A stretch of 43,346 bases of DNA from Nodosilinea sp. LEGE 06152 (lineage in GTDB: Bacteria; Cyanobacteriota; Cyanobacteriia; Phormidesmidales; Phormidesmidaceae). The DNA lies in the NCBI RefSeq assembly GCF_015207525.1, contig NZ_JADEWR010000009.1:244232-287577 (forward strand), given 5' to 3'. Both the position numbers and the translations under genes were made by a program. Every line of letters starts with the position of its first letter. The first letter of the stretch is position 1. The notes below the pieces were generated by a model, which saw only the letters and a program-made list of their open reading frames with translations, was not told the origin of the DNA and made no database searches. Of this stretch, positions 8,603 to 18,200 are shown one piece after another.

Positions 8603-9972
8603 AGTTTCTCCGAGGAGTGAGTGGGGGCATTCGGCTGAGGCGGCACCTGGGTCGCCAGACTGGCGGACAGGGGAATACCGAGGATATCTTCGGACTGCCG
8701 TAGAAACTGCTTCACCATCTCGGGATAGGCATTGAGCAGGGATGCGATCGCCTTGCCGTCCCCGTTATCGATCACGTTTACCTGGCCGAGGTGGAGGCGA
8801 CCCGGAATGCGACCGGCCTCTTTAAGCACCATTTCGAGCTGCTGCACCAGGAAGATTTGGGAGGCGTCAACCCCCGTGTCCTGCCACACCTTGACCAGCA
8901 TTTGGCTGGCCTGGGCTGAGGCTTTAGCATTTTCTTCGAGGGTGGCGGAAGTGCCGCGAGCCTGAAATTCTTGGGCGCGCTGCTGAGCTTTGGCGGGCAG
9001 CACCTGCTCTACCTCTAATCGCGCCTGCTCCAGGTTGGCGCGAATGGCTTGTAGCTCCCGCTGAGCACGGGCGCGGGCTTCGGCGGCGGCGGCCAGGGTA
9101 CGCTCTTCTTCAATGCGAGCCTGCTTTTCGACCTCGGCGGTGATGCGGCGCAGCTCGTTTTCTTTTTCTTGAATAACGGTGCGGGCCTGGGTTTGGGCGA
9201 CTTCGGCCTGGCGGGTGCTGTCGGCCTCAATCTGCTCGGCTTCGGCCACGGCGTTGGACTCGGCGATTTCGGCGTCGCGTACCACGTTGGCAATCTGGCG
9301 ACGCCCGATGGAGTTGAGGTAGTCGACTTGATCTGAAACACTCTGAATTTTTAGGGTGTCGAGGTGTAGACCAAGCTTGACCAGGTCGTTGCGCACATCG
9401 CTGGCAATACGTTCGGCAAACTCCAGGCGGTCCTCGTTGAGCTGCTCGGGGGTAAGGGTAGCCACCACGCCCCGCAGGTTGCCCTCCAGGGTTTCGCGGG
9501 CGACGCGGGCAATTTCTTCGGACCCTCGCCCTAAAAAGCGCTCGATCGCGTTGCCCACCAGAGCCTCATCGCGGGCGATTTTAACGTTGGCGATCGCTTG
9601 AATATCCAGCGGTGTGCCGCCTTTAGAGTAGGCGTTAGTGACCTCAATGGGCACGGGCATGGTGGTCAGATCCATGGTTTTGACCGTTTCGAGAATCGGA
9701 ATCCGGAAGGTACGCCCCCCGTAAATCACGCGATAACCTGTGGTCTCACCATCGGGGCGGCGGTACTTACGGCCCGAGATGATCAAAATTTTGTTGGGGT
9801 CACAAATTTGCACCAGGGCGTTGACGCCCCAAATAGTAATCAAAATGGCAAAGATGAGGACGGCGATCGCCCCACCCCCCAGGGCTCGACTGCCGGTCTG
9901 CCCGATTACTGGAACCGGGGATATTACCTCTGCCACCGCTACCGACTCGGTCCTGCTTATTCCATCCGCCAT
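8599..9972 (-). CDS. Flotillin-like SPFH protein, first copy
   Basis: 457 residues. Residues about 1-30 are a soluble Gly/Val-rich leader, about 32-55 a hydrophobic segment (GGGAIAVLIFAILITIWGV), followed by the SPFH domain (about 60-235) and an Ala/Glu-rich heptad coiled coil (about 240-370). Membrane-scaffold role as for its neighbour; the two probably form hetero-oligomers (inference from adjacency and shared motifs). Lies 27 bases downstream of the NfeD/YqiJ-like gene, with AAGGAAA as ribosome site. An NfeD-family partner directly upstream is the classic bacterial flotillin arrangement (YuaF-YuaG in Bacillus, YqiJ-YqiK in E. coli). Confidence 0.93.
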   Translation of the reverse strand: MADGISRTESVAVAEVISPVPVIGQTGSRALGGGAIAVLIFAILITIWGVNALVQICDPNKILIISGRKYRRPDGETTGYRVIYGGRTFRIPILETVKTMDLTTMPVPIEVTNAYSKGGTPLDIQAIANVKIARDEALVGNAIERFLGRGSEEIARVARETLEGNLRGVVATLTPEQLNEDRLEFAERIASDVRNDLVKLGLHLDTLKIQSVSDQVDYLNSIGRRQIANVVRDAEIAESNAVAEAEQIEADSTRQAEVAQTQARTVIQEKENELRRITAEVEKQARIEEERTLAAAAEARARAQRELQAIRANLEQARLEVEQVLPAKAQQRAQEFQARGTSATLEENAKASAQASQMLVKVWQDTGVDASQIFLVQQLEMVLKEAGRIPGRLHLGQVNVIDNGDGKAIASLLNAYPEMVKQFLRQSEDILGIPLSASLATQVPPQPNAPTHSSEKL

Positions 9973-9999
9973 AGCGTGCTATTTCCTTGATCAATAGTC

Positions 10000-10620
10000 C
10001 TAGGTCTGTAACCCCTCAGTGGAGGCTACCCACAGCTTGTTGTGCTCTAACCCCACCACCAGCACGGCGTCTCCTTTCTGAAATTCCCGCTCCTCCTGAG
10101 TCATGGCGAAAAAGCTGATGGTCGAGTCGCGCAGGCGCAGATATACTTTGCCCCGGCTGTGGGCATCGAAGGGAATTTCTACCGTGGCGATCTGGCCGGT
10201 CAACTCTTCGGGGCGAATCAGGCTGCTGACCGGCTGCCGGGCGAGCGATCGCAGCACCAGAGCCGCCACCAGCCCACAAAATAGCCCCATCAGTAGCGCC
10301 AGCAGGGTGGTTAGCCACCCGGCCAGATTGGGCTGTGCCCAGGTGAGCAGCAGCCCTGTGAGGCCAAAGAAGCAGAGCGCAAAGGTCCAAAACCGCAGGC
10401 TGAGGAAGGGCAGCCACCAGCGGTTGCGCAATGCGGCAAAGGTTTCGCCCAGGTGGGTACCAAAATCGATATCGTTCAGGCTACCATCGCCATCACTGTC
10501 GATAGCAACATCAAAATCGCCATCGAAATCGCCCGCCAGGTCTACGCCATCGAGCCCGCCTAGGGCAGCCAGAAAGACAAAAATGCCCCCCACAATAAAG
10601 CAAATTCCGTAGACCAGCAT
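10000..10620 (-). CDS. NfeD/YqiJ-like OB-fold membrane protein with EF-hand-like loop
   Basis: 206 residues. Hydrophobic segments at about residues 3-22, 74-94 and 101-123; a C-terminal OB-like domain (about 138-200) begins LTGQIATVEIPFD, with GKVYLRLRD and GDAVLVVG strands. Between the first two spans lies an Asp-rich loop in which residues 41-52 (DSDGDGSLNDID) match an EF-hand loop: Asp at 1, 3, 5, Gly at 6, Leu at 8, Asp at 12. Members of this family accompany flotillins and are thought to stabilise or steer them in the membrane. First gene of the flotillin operon; 173 bases separate it from the end of smc, on the same strand. Confidence 0.85.
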   Translation of the reverse strand: MLVYGICFIVGGIFVFLAALGGLDGVDLAGDFDGDFDVAIDSDGDGSLNDIDFGTHLGETFAALRNRWWLPFLSLRFWTFALCFFGLTGLLLTWAQPNLAGWLTTLLALLMGLFCGLVAALVLRSLARQPVSSLIRPEELTGQIATVEIPFDAHSRGKVYLRLRDSTISFFAMTQEEREFQKGDAVLVVGLEHNKLWVASTEGLQT

Positions 10621-10793
10621 GGCTTCACGCTACCTCTGGGGTCACCGATGTTCGTCCCCGTTGCCAGGGTACTCGCGACGCGGCGACCAGCGCCCGTTTT
10701 CTTCACCGACCTTAATTAGAAATCCTGCTTTGGGAGGATGATCAATACGGCGCGTTGTGGAGATCAATCTTTCTGCACGGAAACATGATGCAT

Positions 10794-13700
10794 CTAGAGA
10801 GTAGCGCTCTGGGCCTGTAGGTCGATACCGAGCACCTGGGTGTAGGCTCCCCGCGCCTGGGTGACGCCAATGGTGCGCTGAGCCGATTCGATCATGGGGC
10901 GGCGCAGGCTCACCACAATAAACTGGGCCGACTCGGCCTGGCGCTTGATCATGCGTGAGAGGCGCTCGACGTTGGCCCCATCCAGAAACATGTCAACTTC
11001 ATCGAAGGCGTAGAAGGGGGAGGGGCGATAGCGCTGCAGGGCAAAGATAAACCCCAGCGCCGTGAGCGATTTTTCACCCCCGGACATCGAGGCCAGTCGT
11101 CGCACGGGCTTACCCTTGGGGTGAGCGACCAGGTTAAGGCCGCCGTTGAAGGGGTCTTCGGGGTCCTCAAGCTGGAGGTGGCCGTCGCCGTCGGAAAGTT
11201 CGGCAAAGATGGCCTGAAAGTTTTCGTTGACGGCGTTGTAGGCCTCGGTAAAAGCCTGGCGGCGTAGAGTGGTAAACGTTTCGATGCGCAACAGCAGTTC
11301 GGTGCGCTCCTCTTCGAGGGTGGTGAGCTTGTGGGTGAGTTCGCCCAGGCGCTCTTCGGTGCGGTTGTACTCTTCGAGGGCCAGCATGTTGACGGGCTCC
11401 ATCGCTTCCATCCGGCGCTGGAGCGATCGCAGCTCTTTGCGCAACTCCTCCAAATCGGTCTCCGGCGGAATTTCAGGCAGCGGGTCGGGCAGCTCTGCCG
11501 CCTGGGTGGTCAGCAGTTCCTGGGCCTCGGCCAGCTGCTGACGGCGCTCCTGCTGGGTTTCGATCAATTTTTGGCGTTCCCACTCCTGCTGCTGGGTCTG
11601 GGTACGCTGAGCGCGCAGGCGCTGCTCTAGCTCGTCGCGGGCCGCTTTCTCAGCCGCCAGGGTTTGGTCGAGAGCCGCCATCTGCTGGCGCAGCTGAGCG
11701 ATTTCGCTATTTAGAGCAGTCTGCTGCTGCTGGATCTGGGTGAGCTGCTGGTCGCGATCGCCCTGCTGCTGAGCCAGGGTCGTGAGCGTTTGCTGGGCCT
11801 GGTTGAGGGCCAAATCGAGCTGCTGGCGCTGGGTGTGTAGGTCTTGCAGATGGCGTTCGGCGGCCTGGAGCTCCTGCTGGCGATCGCTGAGCTGAGCCTC
11901 CAGCTGCCCCACCGCCGCCTGGGCCTGCTGCCATTCGCTGTGGGCCTGGGACTGCTCTAGCTCGCTGAGGGCCTGCTGCTGACGAGCAATTTCAGCCTCT
12001 TGTACGGGTAGCGACTCGGCAAGCTCTTGCAGGCGGGTTTGGGTGCTGGCTAGCTCTTGCTGGTGCTGGCTGAGCTGGGTGGCGAGGGTGGCACGCTGCT
12101 GGGCCTGCTGCTGCTGCTGGGCCTGCTGCTGCTCGCCCGCCAGCTGTAGCTCGCGGTACTGCTGGCGCTGGGCCATCAGAGACTGGGTGAGGGTTTGCAG
12201 GGTGGCGGAGGTGGTGTTGAGGTCGCGATCGCAGCGTTCCAGCATCACCTCGATGTCGCTCAGCCGCTGGCGCAGGGCCTGGGCCTCGCTAGACTCGGCG
12301 GGTTCAACGGTGCCAAAGTGCAGGCTGCCGGAGCGCGACGACACGTTGCCCCCGGTCATGGCCCCGCTGGTTTCTAGAATCTCGCCCTCCAGGGTGACAA
12401 TGCGGTAGTCGCCCAGGTACTGCCGGGCCGACTGCAGCGTGTCGAACACCACGGTACTGCCGAAGGTGTAGCCAAAAATATCGCGATAGCGCGAGTCGCA
12501 GTCAATTAAGTTGACGGCGTAGTCGAGAAATCCGTCGGGGCGCTTCCAGTCGGGCACCGGGGTAAAGCGGGGGGCACGAATTTTGTTGAGCGGCAGAAAC
12601 GTAGCCCGCCCCGCCTTGCGCTGCTTAAGAAACTGGATGCCCTGGGCCGCCACCCGATCGTCTTCGACCACCAGGTAGCCCAATCGCGCTCCAGCGGCAA
12701 TATCTAATGCCAGCTGGTACTTGGGGTCGACCTTGCCCAGCTGAGCGACCAAGCCGCTAATGCCCGCCATGCCGCTTTCCAACAGCAGTCGGGTGGCGTG
12801 GGTGCCCTGGCTCTCCTGCATGGCCTGGGTTTGGGCCTCTAGCTTGTCGAGGTCGCGCTGCTTGTCGCGCTGTTCTTTGAGCAGGCGGGTCTGGGTATCG
12901 CGCTGCACCGAGAGTTCCGCCTCGGCGGCGGCAATTTTGGCGGCGGTGTCTTGGATAGCCTTCTCGGCTGCCGCCAGCCGCTGGGTGAGGCTAGCATCCT
13001 CGGCGGCAGCGGGACCGTCTCCCAGGGTACTGCTCTGCTCGTTAAGCGCTTCAATCTGCTGCTCTAGCTGGTGCAGTCGCTCCTGCAGGCGAATCTGCTC
13101 CGTGCGCTGAGGATCAATGTCGCGGCGCAGGGCTTCGATCGCCTGGCGCATCTGGGTCTGCTGCTGAATGCTGGTTTGGGAGGCGGAGGCGATCGCCAGA
13201 GTGGCCTGGCGGCGCTCTTCTAGGGCCTGCTGCACCTGGTCTTTGGCCGCGCTGAGGGCAACTAGATCTCCGGTTGTCAGGGCCGCGATCGCCTGGCCCA
13301 CCTGTTCCAGATCGCGCTGCTGCTGCTGCCGGGCAATTTCGGTGTCGCGGCGCTGGGCCGCGGCTTGGTTAGTAGCGGCGCGGTTTTCCTGCTCCTGGCG
13401 CTGAAGCTGGCGCAGCTCGGCCTCATGGGTGGCGACCTGAGCCTGCAGGGCTAGGTGTTCGTCTTCGCCCATAGCTCGAATGTGGGCGTTGAGGGTGGCG
13501 AGTTCGGCATCGAGGGTGGCGATTGCCCCCTGCCCCTGGGCAATGGCCGCCGCCAGCGCGGTGGACTTAGCCTCACCCTGCTCTAGGGTTTGGCGCAGGG
13601 CGGCGATCGCCCGCTGCTGGCTCTGCCACAGCAGCACCGCTTCCCACTGGCTCTTGGCCTGAAAGGTCTCTTTGAGGCGCTGGTACTTTTCGGCTTTTTG

Positions 13701-14510
13701 CCGATCCTGGGCCAGGCGCTCCAGCTGGGCCTGCAGCTCGCGCTCCACAATGCGAAAGCGCTCCTCGTGGTCGCGCACGGCCTCCAGCTTGCCCCGGGCC
13801 TGGTCAATCTTGCGATCGAAGGCCGCTACCCCGGCCAGCTCGTCAATGATCTCTCGCCGCTCGCGGGAATTCATCGAAATAATGCTGGTGACATCCCCCT
13901 GGAGCACCACGTTGTAGCCTTCGGGATAGACGTGAAACCGCTGCAGCTGCTCGTGGAGCTGATTGAGGGTGCAGGGCTCACCGTTGATGTAGTAGTTTGA
14001 CGTGTAGGTGCCCTGACTGGTCACCCGCAGCCGCCGGGTCACGCTCCACTCGCGACCCACGGGTAGGGGAACCAGGTTGGCACCGGGTTCTTCAGCGGTT
14101 GAAATATCTAGCGTCGGGGCATGGCCATTGCCGCCGCTGCCGTTTTCGCTGTGGCCGTTACTGCCGTTGCCGTTGGCCAGGCTGCCGTTGCCATTTGAGC
14201 CGTTACCCCCATCGTCGCTGCCCTCCATGAGCAGTTCGGCGGGCACATCGCTGAGGTCAAAGGTAACCGTGACGCTGGCCTCCGAGGTCGCGCGCCGACT
14301 CATCTGGCTCTGGTTGACCAGGTCGGGCAGGCGATCGGCCCGCATACCCTTAGAGCTGGCCAAGCCCAGGCCAAACAGCAGCGCGTCTAGAATATTCGAC
14401 TTGCCCGAGCCGTTAGGGCCAGAAATAACGGTAAACCCAGGCAGCAGTGGAACCTGGGTCGTACCTCCAAACGACTTAAAATGCGACAACTCGACGCGCT
14501 TAATGTGCAC
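10794..14510 (-). CDS. smc: Chromosome segregation ATPase SMC
   Basis: 1238 residues, full length for SMC. Walker A GPNGSGKSN is at residues 31-39; the ABC signature SGGEKSLTAL and Walker B YAFDEVDMFLD lie in the C-terminal head (about bases 10980-11100). Two long coiled-coil arms flank a hinge around residues 550-690 (GISGLVAQLGKVD, YTFGSTVVFDT, TSGAMTGGN). SMC acts with ScpA/ScpB to compact and separate sister chromosomes. Odd: residues about 97-131 are a Gly/Asn/Ser low-complexity insert in the N-terminal head lobe (bases 14118-14222). ATG at 14510 begins the canonical MHIKRVELSHFKSF. Divergent from the YqgF-like gene. Confidence 0.97.
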   Translation of the reverse strand: MHIKRVELSHFKSFGGTTQVPLLPGFTVISGPNGSGKSNILDALLFGLGLASSKGMRADRLPDLVNQSQMSRRATSEASVTVTFDLSDVPAELLMEGSDDGGNGSNGNGSLANGNGSNGHSENGSGGNGHAPTLDISTAEEPGANLVPLPVGREWSVTRRLRVTSQGTYTSNYYINGEPCTLNQLHEQLQRFHVYPEGYNVVLQGDVTSIISMNSRERREIIDELAGVAAFDRKIDQARGKLEAVRDHEERFRIVERELQAQLERLAQDRQKAEKYQRLKETFQAKSQWEAVLLWQSQQRAIAALRQTLEQGEAKSTALAAAIAQGQGAIATLDAELATLNAHIRAMGEDEHLALQAQVATHEAELRQLQRQEQENRAATNQAAAQRRDTEIARQQQQRDLEQVGQAIAALTTGDLVALSAAKDQVQQALEERRQATLAIASASQTSIQQQTQMRQAIEALRRDIDPQRTEQIRLQERLHQLEQQIEALNEQSSTLGDGPAAAEDASLTQRLAAAEKAIQDTAAKIAAAEAELSVQRDTQTRLLKEQRDKQRDLDKLEAQTQAMQESQGTHATRLLLESGMAGISGLVAQLGKVDPKYQLALDIAAGARLGYLVVEDDRVAAQGIQFLKQRKAGRATFLPLNKIRAPRFTPVPDWKRPDGFLDYAVNLIDCDSRYRDIFGYTFGSTVVFDTLQSARQYLGDYRIVTLEGEILETSGAMTGGNVSSRSGSLHFGTVEPAESSEAQALRQRLSDIEVMLERCDRDLNTTSATLQTLTQSLMAQRQQYRELQLAGEQQQAQQQQQAQQRATLATQLSQHQQELASTQTRLQELAESLPVQEAEIARQQQALSELEQSQAHSEWQQAQAAVGQLEAQLSDRQQELQAAERHLQDLHTQRQQLDLALNQAQQTLTTLAQQQGDRDQQLTQIQQQQTALNSEIAQLRQQMAALDQTLAAEKAARDELEQRLRAQRTQTQQQEWERQKLIETQQERRQQLAEAQELLTTQAAELPDPLPEIPPETDLEELRKELRSLQRRMEAMEPVNMLALEEYNRTEERLGELTHKLTTLEEERTELLLRIETFTTLRRQAFTEAYNAVNENFQAIFAELSDGDGHLQLEDPEDPFNGGLNLVAHPKGKPVRRLASMSGGEKSLTALGFIFALQRYRPSPFYAFDEVDMFLDGANVERLSRMIKRQAESAQFIVVSLRRPMIESAQRTIGVTQARGAYTQVLGIDLQAQSATL

Positions 14511-14749
14511 TGGCCAGCGTTAACCTTCGGGCTTGAAACAAGTGTACTATGGCAATTTCTTTTTGACCACCTTATCTTTTGGATCCACAGCGTCATCTGC
14601 TGCTGCCGACTAAGTTTAGTGCAAAACCCCCAGTTTGTACGCTTGCGCTCAGCCCTCTAATTTGCCCTCTGCATCGCTGAAATCGCAATTTTCTGAGCAA
14701 ATCGGATCAGGGTGGCACAATGAAGGGGCAAGTCTAACCCCCAAACCCC

Positions 14750-15187
14750 GTGAGCCAGCCTACCCCGCCACCCCTGTCTCAACCGGTGATTTTGGGCTTT
14801 GACCCCGGACGGCAAAAGTGCGGCCTCGCCATTATGGGGCTGGACCGCATGCTGCACTACCAGCAGGTTGTCGCAGCCGAGGCGGTGCTAAATGAAATTA
14901 CGGCCCTGCGGCAGCGGTTCCCGATCTCAATGGTGGTGCTGGGCGACCAAACCGCCTCGCAAGGCTGGAAAGATACGCTCAGCCAGCTCCCCGACCCACC
15001 GCGCATTATGCTGGTTGACGAACGATATACGACGCTGGAGGCGCGCGATCGCTACTGGCAGATGTATCCGCCATCGGGGCTAGTGGGGCTGGTACCCCAG
15101 TCGCTGCGCAAAATTTCTCGCCCTATTGACGACATCGTGGCCATTTTGCTAATCGAGCGCTACCTGAACCGGCTAACGGGCACATAG
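14750..15187 (+). CDS. YqgF/RuvC-like RNase H-fold nuclease
   Basis: 145 residues. Opens with the RNase H-fold strand ILGFDPGRQKCGLAI (RuvC-like GxDPG), then VVLGD, the YqgF-type DERYTT, and a C-terminal IDDIVAILLIERYL helix, supplying the Asp/Glu/Asp set expected of this fold. Probably cytoplasmic; may process pre-16S rRNA like YqgF or resolve DNA junctions, and the sequence alone does not decide. It is more diverged than typical YqgF/RuvX, so it may be a cyanobacterial paralogue. Start is GTG at 14750; a proline-rich leader (SQPTPPPLSQP) precedes the fold. Convergent with the next gene. Confidence 0.75.
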   Translation: MSQPTPPPLSQPVILGFDPGRQKCGLAIMGLDRMLHYQQVVAAEAVLNEITALRQRFPISMVVLGDQTASQGWKDTLSQLPDPPRIMLVDERYTTLEARDRYWQMYPPSGLVGLVPQSLRKISRPIDDIVAILLIERYLNRLTGT

Positions 15188-15256
15188 GAACCGGCGCGTA
15201 GAGAATGGCGCTTAGAAACCGCCGTTGCTGCGGCTCGAACCGTCTTACTTAAAAGG

Positions 15257-18200
15257 CTAAAAGGTCATCGGCGCGATCGGTTCGATCGCCGGGTCGTGGC
15301 CGCCCACCTGGCTGGTGCGCAACACCCAGGCCGACGCGCCGTACTTGAGAAACTTGTGCACTACCACATCGCTGGCCTTACGGGGAAACACCGTACGCCA
15401 GCTGCCCAGGCCCATCAGCAAATTGCGCAGGGGCTCGTCTTCGATGGAGCTGCCCAGGTTAAACTCATTCTTCTCCCAAGCGGGGCGCAGGCTGCCCAGG
15501 GGTTGCAGCGTATCTTTGAGGTCTTTGTTAAAGAGGGCGAGCTGGTGCAGGGGCTCGGCCTGGTCGGGGTGTTGATCGATCAGGGCGTCGGCGTGGCGAT
15601 AGAGACTGATGCCAATGCTTTGCAGGCTGGCAAACAGCGCCTGATTTGAGTCTTGGGAGCAGTTGTTGGACGGGCCGACGAAGGTGCCGCCAGTGCCGTC
15701 GCCGATGCGGTAGCGGGCGGTCATGGCCTGCAGGTGGGCCTCCATGCGGGTGAGAGGCGATCGCCGCTCGTCGTCAAAGTAGTAGTAGCGGCTAAAGGCA
15801 TCGAGCTTGACCAGAATGTCACAGGTGGGCCGGGTGCCCAGCCAGCCCCGCTGGCGATCGCCCTGGTACCTCGACCAGTGAATGGTGCCTGCAATTAGCC
15901 CATCGATGTTGTGGGCGTAAACCTGGTAGTAGCGAATCTCAAATCGGCGCTCGTCAGCCAGTTGGTCGTGCACCACCTCGGCTCTGCCGTAGGCAAAGTG
16001 GCCAAAGAAAATTGGGGTGGCGGCGGAGGGTTCTTTTTGCTCGCCGCCAATGCCGCCGTAGGTGTGCAGAATGAGGGCGCGATCGCCCACCTGCCATTCG
16101 TCAATGGCCGCTGCGATGGCCTCCGGACGGCCATTGTCTCGCGCCGTGCAGAGTACCGAACCCACCTGCCCCTTCTGGGCCACCACATCGGCCCACGATT
16201 CTTTGCGAATGTAGCGGTAGGCCGCTTTTGCCCCACCAAACACGACCCGCTGGGGCTGCAGGCGAAACAGCGATCGCGGCCCCAGCGACTGCACCACAAA
16301 GGTGCCATCGGCATTCTGCGCCCCGTAGATGTACCAGCCCGACTCGTTGTAGGGCGAGGTCTCAAGTCCCTCGGTGGTAGAGGGGTCGCTGCCGTAAACC
16401 TCCATCCTGGCCACCGGGGGCAGACTCACCACCTCCTCGGGGCCAGCAAAGGCTCGACTACCGCGATCGAAGTGCCGCACTCGCCACTGATCGGTATCCA
16501 CGACGGGCTCGATAAACTGCACCAGGCCGTAGTAGCGCCCGGTCACCTCCATGGGCTGGGCATCAATAAACAGCGTCACCCCGTCTTTATCGAGCATGAC
16601 CTGGGGTGCTTCTACCACCACAATCATGTCGTCCTCGGGCAGCGACCCGGCCAGCGACTCTAGCGGATCGACCCGCAGCCAGTGGTTGAGCCGCACCGGG
16701 TTAATCACGCCGCCAAAGCGGCTGGCGTATTCGGCATCGGCGCTGAAGTGCACATCGTGGGTGACCGCCTGCACCAGCTTTTGGGTGAGCGGGTTGTCCG
16801 ACCAGCGCAGCTTGACCACCTGGCCCAGCAGCCCTTGATGATCGGCTGGCGCGTGGTGAATTTCGTAAAAGACACCCCCAAACCGCCTGTGCTTGGGGGG
16901 CAAAATTAGCCGCCCAATCCAGTCGCCAATGGGGTGATAAAGATCGGCATTGGGCCGCTGATCGAGGGGGTAGCTCTGATACTGCACCAGGGGGTTGGCG
17001 GCAAAAATGTCGTAGTTATTCGCCTTGCCGCCCCGCTCTAGCTCGGCCTCTAATATTTCGCCCCGCAGAATAGCGTTGATGGTGTCGATGGTCTGCCCCA
17101 GAGAGCTGCGACCGTCGGGCAGCACCAGCTTGGGGTCGAGAATGCCCCCCGGCACCTGGTGCCCCACCGGCCCTAGAGACACAAAGCTGATTTTGCCCCG
17201 CCGCTTGGCCCGGTTCCAGTAGGAGAGGGGAAACAGCTTCCAGCGACCCGGAAAAATCTTGGGGCCGAGCTTCTCTACCACATCTTTCTCGCCCGACAGG
17301 TGGTAGAGGTGCTCCAGCTTGAGCAGGTTAATGTTGGCGCTGATAACCCCGCCCAGAGAGATCACGTCGATGGGAGCCCCCAATGCTCGCTTGAGGTAAG
17401 GGGCACTGGCGCAGGACATCTGCCCACCGCCGCTGTAGCCCATTAGCGTTACCGGAGTGCCGCTACCCACCTGGTAGCCGTTCTTAACCAAACCGTTGAA
17501 TACCACCTGGGCAATGCCCTGGTTGTACAGCGGGCCGTAGCGCTTGTCGGCAGACACCCCCACAATTAGCACGTTGCGAATATTGACCAGCAGGCCCAGC
17601 ACGCTCATGGGGTTGGCGAAACGCAGCCGGTCGGCATAGCGCCACAGAAATGACAGGGGCCGATCTTCGTCGAGGGGCGCATTCATTACTGAGTAGGGCA
17701 TGATGCCGCGAATCAGCGCCATGCCCTGGGGCAGGGTGGGGGCCAGGGTGTCGAGAAATTCTTCGATGTCGGGCAGGTACTCAAAGCTGGAGATGCCAAT
17801 GCCGTCGAGGTAGACTACGTAGCGGCTGATCCGGCTGGGGTCGGCCACGGGCTCGGCCAAATTTCCGGCGTTGACGGTGGTGTTGATCTCGTCGTCGTAC
17901 CAGCCCGCCCACCAGCCCAGGGTTTCGAGCGGGGCCAGCAGTCCGGCCACCACCAGGGCCACCAGGCCAATCCAGATCAGGTTCAGCACCAGCCGCATCG
18001 GGGTGGGCAGGCCTGCCAGCCAGCCAAACCACCACTCGCGCAGGGGCCGCAGCAGGATCAGCACGATCGCCGTCAGCACCGCGATCGCAACCAAACCCAG
18101 CAGCGGCTTCAAGCTGTTGCCAAGGCGCTCGGCATTGGGGCCAGCATTGACGGCAACGGTCAGTTCACTGGCTCCGGCCATCGCCAGGGCGGTCGGTTCC

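Noticed and set aside
7580..8620. 346-codon + strand ORF opposite the second flotillin
   Set aside because: Exact antisense shadow of the SPFH gene; Gly/Ala/Leu-rich composition arises from the GC-rich coiled-coil coding strand.
15911..16663. 250-codon + strand ORF opposite the 1216-residue protein
   Set aside because: Antisense shadow; the - strand frame is continuous over 3.6 kb.
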